The notes under the pieces are model-generated. The model did no database searches and had not been told where the DNA came from. It worked only from the letters and a program-made list of their open reading frames with translations. Of a DNA stretch of 12,930 bases, positions 6,760 to 12,930 are shown piece by piece. A program made the translations under genes and the position numbers. Source of the DNA: Acetobacteraceae bacterium (GTDB lineage: Bacteria > Pseudomonadota > Alphaproteobacteria > Acetobacterales > Acetobacteraceae); contig PKWQ01000356.1 in assembly GCA_003133265.1 (NCBI GenBank), forward strand, positions 490-13,419, given 5' to 3'. Each line of letters opens with the position of its first letter. Within the stretch, counting starts at the first letter, position 1.

Positions 6760-7833
6760 TCAGGCCGCGTCGGAGCGCAGGATCATGCGGCCGTTCACCT
6801 TGCCATCGCGCAGGCGCATCAGCGCGGCGTTGGCGTCGCGCTGCGGCACGGTGGTGGTCGGCAGCGGCTTCAGCTTGCCTTCCTGCGCCAGCTTCACCAG
6901 CTCACGCAGTTCCTTCGGATTGCCGACATAGCTGCCCTGAACGGTCAGCGCCCGCATCGCCATCACCGGCAGCGCCACGGTCAGCTCGCCACCGAACAGC
7001 CCGACCTGCACCAGCTTGCCACCCTTGCGCAGCGCGTCGAAGGCGAAGCGCGCGGTGGCGGTGCCGTTCACCAGATCGACCACCGCCAGCACCGGACCGC
7101 CGGCGGCGTCGATGATGCGCTGGGTGGTGCCCTCGCCGTTGCCGTCCACCACCTTGGTGGCGCCGGCCGCCAGCGCACCCTGCCGCTTCTCGGCGCTGAC
7201 ATCGACCACGATGATGTTCTGGTGGCCCAGCGCCGTCAGGATGGCGATGGCGTTCAGCCCGAGACCGCCGGCGCCGACCAGCACGACCGGCTCGGTCTTC
7301 GGGAACTTGCCGTCCTGGCCGATCGCCTTCTTGATGGCGGAATAGACCGTGATGCCGGAGCAGGCATAGGTCGCGGCCACGCCCGGATCGATGTTGCCGG
7401 GGTCGATCAGATGGCGCGGATGCGGCGCCACCACGTGCGTACCGTAGCCGCCGTTCTGGAACACGCCCAGGCTGCGGCCGACGAGGCACATATTGTCCTC
7501 CTCGGCGAGGCAGGTCTCGCATTTGCCGCAGCCCAGCCACGGATAGACGATGCGCAGGTCGCCGACCTTGACGCCCTTGGCGTCGGGTCCGAGCTTGGCC
7601 ACGCGGCCGACGATCTCGTGGCCCATCGCCAGCGGCAGCACCACGCCACGGTCCTTCAGCGACATCCTCTTGCCGCCGCCCATGTCGTAATAGCCTTCCC
7701 AGATATGCAGGTCGGAGTGGCAGACGCCGCAATGCGTTACTTCCAGCAGCACCTCGGTGCCCTTCGGCTCCGGGGTGGGCAGCTCGATTTCCTGAAGCGG
7801 TTTCCCGTTCTCGACCACGGCCCATGCACGCAT
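6760..7833 (-). CDS. Zinc-dependent alcohol dehydrogenase (MDR superfamily)
   Basis: A 357-residue zinc alcohol dehydrogenase with all expected ligands. Catalytic zinc: Cys35 in CGVCHSD, His71/Glu72 in the GHE motif near residues 71-73, and Cys158 in YACSGIT. Structural zinc: Cys102, Cys105, Cys108 and Cys116. The Rossmann motif GAGGLGLNA is at 187-195 and Asp211 ends the second strand (IIVVDVS), which favours NAD over NADP. The enzyme would interconvert a primary or secondary alcohol and its aldehyde or ketone in the cytosol; the substrate is unknown. The start ATG at 7833 is preceded by a strong GGAGAGGAGA site. It follows the 2-hydroxyacid dehydrogenase gene on the same strand after 60 bases, so co-transcription is likely. 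It ends 33 bases from a convergent hairpin. Confidence 0.95.
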   Translation of the reverse strand: MRAWAVVENGKPLQEIELPTPEPKGTEVLLEVTHCGVCHSDLHIWEGYYDMGGGKRMSLKDRGVVLPLAMGHEIVGRVAKLGPDAKGVKVGDLRIVYPWLGCGKCETCLAEEDNMCLVGRSLGVFQNGGYGTHVVAPHPRHLIDPGNIDPGVAATYACSGITVYSAIKKAIGQDGKFPKTEPVVLVGAGGLGLNAIAILTALGHQNIIVVDVSAEKRQGALAAGATKVVDGNGEGTTQRIIDAAGGPVLAVVDLVNGTATARFAFDALRKGGKLVQVGLFGGELTVALPVMAMRALTVQGSYVGNPKELRELVKLAQEGKLKPLPTTTVPQRDANAALMRLRDGKVNGRMILRSDAA

Positions 7834-7893
7834 GACAGTCTCCTCTCCAAAGGGTCGGCGTTTGCGGCAGGGATAGCGTCTGCCGGTATCAGA

Positions 7894-8877
7894 TCAAGCG
7901 CGTTGCAGCGCTTCCGGATTGGTCACCCGGACCGGCTTGCCGTCAAGGAAGGCCAGCGCGTTCTCGACGCTCTGCGGATAGAACTGGTCCCAGGTCTCCT
8001 GCACGCAATAGCCCAGATGCGGCGTTAACACCGTGTTCGGCGCGCCGCGCAGCGGATGGCCGGGCGCCAGCGGTTCGCGGTCATACACATCCAGCGCGGC
8101 AACGATCTTGCGGGCATTCACGGCGGCCAGCAGCGCGGCCCCATCGACGATCGGCCCGCGCGACGTGTTGATCAGGATCGCCCCCGGCTTCATCAGCGCC
8201 AGTTCCGCAGCACCGATCAGCCCGCGCGAGCGCGGCGACAGCACGAGATGGATGCTGACGGCGTCCGACCGCGACAGCAGCTCCTGCTTGGAGACCAGCG
8301 TCGCGCCGGCCGCCTCGGCCTTTTCGGCGGTCAGGTTCTGGCTCCAGGCGATCACGTTCATCCTGAGCGCCTTGCAATAGCTGGCCATGTACGAGCCCAG
8401 CCGCCCCAGCCCGATCACGCCGATGGTCTTGTTGGCGAGGCCGATGCCAACCGGCACGCCGCGCTGGAAGCCGCCCGCGCGCAGGCTGGCATCGCCCGAG
8501 GGAATCCCTCGCGCCGCCGCGATCAGCAGACCCAGCGCCAGCTCGGCGGTGGCGGAATCGCTGTAGCCGCCGCCCTGGGTGTTGGAGACGACGATCCCGC
8601 GCGCGGTGCAGGCCGCCGTATCCAGCGAGGCGTTGCGCGCGCCGGTCATTCCCAGCATCCGCAGCTTGGGCAGGCGGTTGATCAGCGTGCCCGGCAGCGG
8701 CGTGCGCTCGCGCATCGACAGCACGATGTCAAAATCCGCCAGCTTGGCCGCCGCCTCGTCCTCGTCGGCGAACGCCTCGGCGAAGAATACCACCTCGCCC
8801 CGTGCCTGAAGCTTGCTCCAGTCGGCATTGGCCCGCGCCACGCCCTGCCAATCGTCGAGAACCGCGATCTTCACCAT
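7894..8877 (-). CDS. D-2-hydroxyacid dehydrogenase family protein
   Basis: A 327-residue member of the D-isomer 2-hydroxyacid dehydrogenase family (phosphoglycerate/glyoxylate reductase type). The cofactor motif GLGRLG is at residues 156-161. The catalytic triad is visible as Arg240 (INTSRGPIVD), Glu268 (YDREPL) and His287 (TPHLGY). The second strand of the cofactor fold ends in AWSQN rather than the usual Asp, so NADP use is possible. It would reduce a 2-oxoacid or oxidise a D-2-hydroxyacid in the cytosol; the substrate is not readable. It lacks the C-terminal ACT extension of many SerA proteins, so serine synthesis is less likely. The start ATG at 8877 has a GGGGAGGG site upstream. It is upstream of, and likely co-transcribed with, the zinc alcohol dehydrogenase, and divergent from the 3-hydroxyacyl-CoA dehydrogenase-like gene. 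Confidence 0.93.
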   Translation of the reverse strand: MVKIAVLDDWQGVARANADWSKLQARGEVVFFAEAFADEDEAAAKLADFDIVLSMRERTPLPGTLINRLPKLRMLGMTGARNASLDTAACTARGIVVSNTQGGGYSDSATAELALGLLIAAARGIPSGDASLRAGGFQRGVPVGIGLANKTIGVIGLGRLGSYMASYCKALRMNVIAWSQNLTAEKAEAAGATLVSKQELLSRSDAVSIHLVLSPRSRGLIGAAELALMKPGAILINTSRGPIVDGAALLAAVNARKIVAALDVYDREPLAPGHPLRGAPNTVLTPHLGYCVQETWDQFYPQSVENALAFLDGKPVRVTNPEALQRA

Positions 8878-9008
8878 GCCTGTCCCTCCCCGGATGGCGA
8901 CAAGGTGGATCGGCCGCGCGCCGCGCGCAAGCCGTGGCCCGTCGTGGGGGCGTTGCCGCGCGGGCCGGCCGATGGTCTGATCGGCACCAGCAAGAAGGAG
9001 ATACGCGC

Positions 9009-9938
9009 ATGACCAAAGTAGCCGTCATCGGTGCCGGCCTGATCGGCCGCGCCTGGTCGATCGTGTTCGCGCGCGCTGGCATGGAGGTGGCGCTGTGGGA
9101 CAAGTTCCCCGAGACGGTGCCCGCCGCGCGCGACTACATCGCCGACCGGCTGCCCGAACTGCGCGACGCCGGCCTGCTGGCCGACGCGCCCGATGCCGTG
9201 CTCGCCCGCATCCACCCCGCCGCCAGCATCGCCGAAGCCGTGGCCGGCGTGGATTACGTGCAGGAGAACGGGCCGGAGCGCATTCCCGAGAAGCAGGAGC
9301 TGTTCGCCGAGCTTGACCGCCACGCGGCACCCGGCGTGGTGCTGGCCAGTTCCACCAGCGGCATCCCCGCCAGCGCCTTCACCGAGGGCCTCGCCGGCCG
9401 CGCCCGCTGCCTGGTCGCGCATCCGGTCAACCCGCCCTATCTGATCCCGCTGGTGGAGATCTGCCCGGCGCCATGGACCGAGGCATGGGCGGTGGCGCGC
9501 ACCCGCGAGATCATGACCGAGGCCCGTCAGGTGCCGGCGACGATCAACCGCGAGGTACAGGGTTTCGTCCTCAACCGCCTGCAAGGCGCGCTGCTGGCCG
9601 AGGCGTTCCGCCTGATCGACGACGGCCTGATCAGCCCCGAGGACCTCGACGCGACGGTGAAGCACGGGCTGGGCCTGCGCTGGTCGTTCATGGGACCGTT
9701 GGAAACGATCGACCTGAACGCCCCCGGCGGGCTGGCGGACTACTGCGCGCGCTATGGCGGCCTGTATGCCGACCTCCAAAAGCAGATGACGCCGCGCGCC
9801 TGGGACGCCGAGCTGATCGGCAAGCTGGACGCGGCGCGGCGGGCGGAACTGCCGCTGAACATGCAGGGCGTGCGCCAAGAATGGCGCGACCGCCGGCTGA
9901 TGGCGCTGCTGGCGCACAAGGCGGCGCAGCCGGATTAG
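9009..9938 (+). CDS. 3-hydroxyacyl-CoA dehydrogenase family protein (L-gulonate / carnitine dehydrogenase-like)
   Basis: A 309-residue protein with the NAD-binding motif GAGLIG at residues 8-13, Asp31 closing the second strand (VALWD), SSTSG at 114-118, the catalytic His138 in AHPVNPP, Glu150 in LVEICP and the C-terminal-domain segment GFVLNRLQ at 185-192. It is the stand-alone size of lambda-crystallin/L-gulonate 3-dehydrogenase, carnitine dehydrogenase and 3-hydroxybutyryl-CoA dehydrogenase. The AHPVNPPYLIPLVE stretch fits the gulonate/carnitine subgroup better than the CoA-dependent FadB type, where PVxxMxLVE is usual. The start ATG at 9009 has AAGGAG eight bases upstream, one of the best ribosome sites in the window. 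It is divergent from the 2-hydroxyacid dehydrogenase across 131 bases where I see no clear promoter or operator. The exact hydroxyacid is unknown. Confidence 0.9.
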   Translation: MTKVAVIGAGLIGRAWSIVFARAGMEVALWDKFPETVPAARDYIADRLPELRDAGLLADAPDAVLARIHPAASIAEAVAGVDYVQENGPERIPEKQELFAELDRHAAPGVVLASSTSGIPASAFTEGLAGRARCLVAHPVNPPYLIPLVEICPAPWTEAWAVARTREIMTEARQVPATINREVQGFVLNRLQGALLAEAFRLIDDGLISPEDLDATVKHGLGLRWSFMGPLETIDLNAPGGLADYCARYGGLYADLQKQMTPRAWDAELIGKLDAARRAELPLNMQGVRQEWRDRRLMALLAHKAAQPD

Positions 9939-10003
9939 GTCTCGATCGCCGCTGCGGAGACACGCGCATAAGGGGATTAGGGAAAGATAAAGGAAAGGTA
10001 TAA

Positions 10004-10249
10004 ATGGCGAAAATACCAATTAACACGACTATTGGGACGGCAATAGCCGTAGTTCTACTTATTTTGTCGGAAGATTTTTTCTCTCTCGGGACTCAGAAAA
10101 TAATAACAAGTATCTTGTCTTTAGTCATATTGGCAGTGTTTCTTCCTGTGATCGTTGATCTATGTCCCTATCCGGTTAGCATAGGTTCAGCAACCATGAG
10201 TTGCATAATCTTGCGTCCGAAGTCGCCTAACCTTGTTTGCTTATCTTAA
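10004..10249 (+). CDS. Small hydrophobic protein with two predicted membrane helices
   Basis: I do not recognise this 81-residue product. It has two hydrophobic stretches, about residues 9-22 (TIGTAIAVVLLILS) and 33-52 (IITSILSLVILAVFLPVIVD), joined by a short acidic/polar loop, and a polar tail. A helical-hairpin inner-membrane protein is the natural reading. A strong AGGAAAGG lies five bases before the ATG at 10004, supporting real translation. Base composition is strikingly different from its neighbours: 23/60 and 22/60 GC in 10021-10140, against 42/60 in 9841-9900. Its last 23 bases overlap the end of the convergent HhH gene. It is probably part of the same acquired islet. Without a homologue its function is open, and a decayed fragment of a longer protein is possible. 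Confidence 0.55.
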   Translation: MAKIPINTTIGTAIAVVLLILSEDFFSLGTQKIITSILSLVILAVFLPVIVDLCPYPVSIGSATMSCIILRPKSPNLVCLS

Positions 10250-10775
10250 TGATATCCTCGATACGTTCATTCACTGAGAGTCCCCAGAGTGCCCGATCTG
10301 CATCACGCAACGTGCAGCCCCAACGTCCCCGGCACTCCATTACAGCGGGGAGATACTCTTCGATATATTTCTTTGCGGTCCAGCCATCGGTATTAGCAGG
10401 TGATCGCCCAAGCACCCCCAACACTCGTTGGTCTATGATCGTGAATTTGTCGGGATAGCAAACCGTCAAAATGGCGGTGGCTGTCGCTAAGCCTATGCCG
10501 GGAATCTGATCCAAAGCCATTAGTGCGTCGATTTCGCCGCCGAGCTTACGTGCATCCTCGACCGCTTGATTGATTTTGCTCATGTTTTCGTCGTTGACTG
10601 TCTCAGAATGGACATCTTTGATCCGACCGAGTTTCCACTTGAGAATCAATAATACATCCCGCTTGCGAAGCTTTCGTCCCTGTTGAGTTTTGGATAATTC
10701 TGGAAAGACCCTTCCCTCTGGATCGTAACAATTCAATCCCTTTTCTATATCATCTTTAGAATATTCCTTCATCAT
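10227..10775 (-). CDS. HhH-GPD-like protein (DNA glycosylase fold), function unknown
   Basis: The 182-residue product has a helix-hairpin-helix at residues 91-104 (IPGIGLATATAILT), then YPDKFTIIDQRVLGVLG (107-123). This matches the glycosylase pattern LPGxGxxTAxxIL...FPxxDxxVxR, with Asp115 at the place of the catalytic Asp of MutY/OGG1/Nth. The lysine of bifunctional glycosylases, just before the hairpin, is absent (ALDQIPG), and there is no Cys4 iron-sulfur cluster. A WK-x-x-R element (LILKWKLGR, 43-51) precedes it, as in a group of uncharacterised HhH proteins I recall only in outline. A role in base excision or in sensing modified DNA is inference. The start is ATG 10775 (or the next codon, 10772), with AGGAGA five bases upstream. 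The gene is AT-rich (25/60 GC in 10561-10620) and flanked by a hairpin repeat, suggesting transfer. Confidence 0.8.
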   Translation of the reverse strand: MMKEYSKDDIEKGLNCYDPEGRVFPELSKTQQGRKLRKRDVLLILKWKLGRIKDVHSETVNDENMSKINQAVEDARKLGGEIDALMALDQIPGIGLATATAILTVCYPDKFTIIDQRVLGVLGRSPANTDGWTAKKYIEEYLPAVMECRGRWGCTLRDADRALWGLSVNERIEDIIKISKQG

Positions 10776-10806
10776 TGCTTTCTCCTGTCGTACTAAATAG
10801 CAAGCC

Positions 10807-10887
10807 GTAGGGTGCAATGCGCTCCGCATTGCACCACTTCCTTCGGTGGTGCGCGAAGGTGCAATGCCAAGCGGCATTGCACCCTAC
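10807..10887. repeat. 81-bp composite hairpin element (REP/MITE-like)
   Basis: An outer 14-bp perfect inverted repeat, GTAGGGTGCAATGC at 10807-10820 and its complement at 10874-10887, bounds the element. Inside are two near-identical perfect hairpins: an 11-bp stem at 10811-10821/10825-10835 with loop CTC, and an 11-bp stem at 10858-10868/10873-10883 with loop AAGC. Between them is a 7-bp stem, 10831-10837/10846-10852, which competes with a 6-bp CCTTCG/CGAAGG pairing (10840-10845/10854-10859). The GTAGGGTGC-type end and paired palindromes are typical of REP/BIME or small MITE repeats, usually mobilised in trans by a Y1 transposase (RAYT). No transposase lies in the window. It sits between two minus-strand genes and could also act as an attenuator or stabiliser. 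Confidence 0.8.
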
Positions 10888-10930
10888 CGACCCTCGTGCC
10901 GTACCGTTCGTTAACCGCTCCCGCACAAAC

Positions 10931-11743
10931 TCACTTCTTCCCGGCGTAACTCTTCGCCATGCCCTCGGCCGGTTCGGCCTGGGGGCCGAATGGCATGATG
11001 GGATAGCGCAGCCCGGCCTTGGACAACCCCTGCAAGCCGGTCACGGCGGTGCGCAAATCCTCCGGCGGGCAGGCCATCAGCATCTCGTCGTCGGCCACGC
11101 CGCCATAGCGCCGCTCGGCGAAACAGGGGATCGACAGGCTGGCCTGCTTGGTCTTCAGTGCCTTGCCCCAGCTATCGGCGCAGGCACTCTCGCCGGTGAT
11201 GCTGAAGTCGAAGCGCTTGTAGTTCCGCCATTGCAGGCCGTTGATGAACAGGATCATCTGCGCCGGGTTGGCGTAGAACAGGCAGATGTCTGGCGGATCG
11301 AGCCGGGCGGAGCGCAGCGGCGCGACCACCAGCCCGTTATAGCGCCCGGACGGCACGCGCGGCATCTGCGCCTGATGCGCGGCGGAGGCTTGCAGGTTCT
11401 CGAACCACACCCCCTCCATCTTGCGGCCGGATAGGTACAGATCGCTCGGCGGGCTCAGTCCGATCACGCCGCTGCAATTGGAGAATTCCGGCACGTTCTC
11501 CGTGGTGATGCCCAGCGTGAAGCCGGCGATCCGCGCCTGGGTGACCAACTGGCAGGTGGTGAAGGTCTTGCCCGGCGCCGGCCGGCGCAGGCCGGGGACG
11601 GCGTTGAACTCGTCCAGGCTCTCGAACAGCTTCATGCCGATCGGGTTGGTCCGCAGCCGCAACAGCGCGTTCAACTGCTCGGCCAGTTCGGCGATGGCCT
11701 TGGCGCCGAGAACCGGCGCTTCGGTTGCTGGGGCATCGTTCAT
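10931..11743 (-). CDS. DUF169 domain protein
   Basis: A 270-residue protein matching the DUF169 (COG2043) pattern: the early NPIGMKLFES segment (33-42), TTCQLVTQAR (62-71), a central GRYNGLVVAPL (133-143), and late IPCFAERR (205-212) and DDEMLMACPPEDL (218-230) blocks. Six cysteines are present (64, 90, 154, 188, 207, 225), and the first, in the T-x-C-Q context, is a family hallmark. There is no signal peptide or membrane segment, so it is probably cytosolic. The biochemical function of DUF169 is unknown to me; cysteine-rich members suggest a metal or cofactor site, but that is inference. The start ATG at 11743 has AGGAGA upstream. It is divergent from the thiolase across 141 bases, and 43 bases downstream of its stop lies the composite hairpin element. 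Confidence 0.85.
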   Translation of the reverse strand: MNDAPATEAPVLGAKAIAELAEQLNALLRLRTNPIGMKLFESLDEFNAVPGLRRPAPGKTFTTCQLVTQARIAGFTLGITTENVPEFSNCSGVIGLSPPSDLYLSGRKMEGVWFENLQASAAHQAQMPRVPSGRYNGLVVAPLRSARLDPPDICLFYANPAQMILFINGLQWRNYKRFDFSITGESACADSWGKALKTKQASLSIPCFAERRYGGVADDEMLMACPPEDLRTAVTGLQGLSKAGLRYPIMPFGPQAEPAEGMAKSYAGKK

Positions 11744-11822
11744 CGGACTGTCTCCTGCGTTATGCCGCGCCGCCGAGGCTAGGCGTCCGCCGCCGTCTCA
11801 TGCAACCCGGCGGGCGCGGCAA

Positions 11823-11851
11823 TCGACCAAGCCGCCCGGCTGCGCTAGGAT
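11823..11851 (+). promoter_or_regulatory. Candidate promoter for the beta-ketothiolase gene
   Basis: TCGACC (11823-11828) and TAGGAT (11846-11851) are 17 bases apart, each 4 of 6 to consensus. A start of transcription near 11858 would leave a 5' leader of about 27 bases with the AGGAGG ribosome site at 11873-11878. It is plausible from position but unproven. Confidence 0.35.
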
Positions 11852-11884
11852 CGGCCGCATCAACGTGTTTCCAGGAGGAAAGCC

Positions 11885-12930
<1,046 letters not shown>

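Noticed and set aside
9939..9961. GTCTC/GAGAC inverted repeat just after the 3-hydroxyacyl-CoA dehydrogenase stop
   Set aside because: The stem is only 5 bp with a 13-base loop and there is no T-tract, too weak to call a terminator.
8871..10019. 382-codon minus-strand open frame
   Set aside because: It is antisense to the 3-hydroxyacyl-CoA dehydrogenase-like gene, which has a strong ribosome site and complete motifs.
10807..10887. Repeated palindromes considered as a CRISPR array or attachment site
   Set aside because: There are only two related hairpins, inverted and with no unique spacers of constant length, and no cas genes, integrase or tRNA nearby. A REP/MITE-type element fits better.

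Overview
The window is high-GC chromosomal DNA, about 70% GC in most genes. Gene content points to an alphaproteobacterium, plausibly Rhodospirillales/Acetobacteraceae, but this is inferred from protein style and GC and is not proven. It holds 12 well-supported genes, two of them cut by the window edges, plus two small ORFs that are less certain and one possible 8-codon leader. I see no rRNA, tRNA, CRISPR array, integrase or transposase. No gene-free gap exceeds about 220 bases.

Layout. At 1-1181 (-) is the N-terminal part of a CydD-type ABC exporter. Divergent from it is a ketopantoate reductase-like gene (1400-2323, +), which converges on an SDR dehydrogenase (2354-3100, -). The SDR is divergent from panC, pantothenate synthetase (3181-4017, +). 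Next, on the minus strand, come a two-gene operon of an MDR-type NADP-dependent oxidoreductase (5190-6209) and an M20 amidohydrolase (4021-5193), joined by a GTGA overlap that contains an exact 15-bp tandem duplication. A small HTH-like ORF (6421-6669, +) follows, and then a 13-bp-stem hairpin. Two minus-strand dehydrogenases are next: a 2-hydroxyacid dehydrogenase (7894-8877) and a zinc alcohol dehydrogenase (6760-7833). Divergent from these is a 3-hydroxyacyl-CoA dehydrogenase-family gene (9009-9938, +).

From about 9940 to 10890 the composition drops sharply (37-45% GC in several hand-counted 60-base lines). This islet holds a small two-helix membrane protein, a convergent HhH-GPD-like (DNA glycosylase fold) protein of unknown role, and an 81-bp element made of three stacked hairpins bounded by a 14-bp inverted repeat, resembling REP/MITE-type non-autonomous repeats. 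High-GC sequence then resumes with a DUF169 protein (10931-11743, -) and a divergent BktB-type beta-ketothiolase (11885 to the window end, +).

Working together. PanE-like and PanC would supply two of the steps to pantothenate/CoA, and the thiolase and the 3-hydroxyacyl-CoA dehydrogenase-like enzyme act on CoA thioesters or hydroxyacids. Most remaining genes are NAD(P)-dependent oxidoreductases of unknown substrate. This reads as ordinary accessory carbon metabolism interrupted by a recently acquired AT-rich islet, which is the most interesting part of the window.
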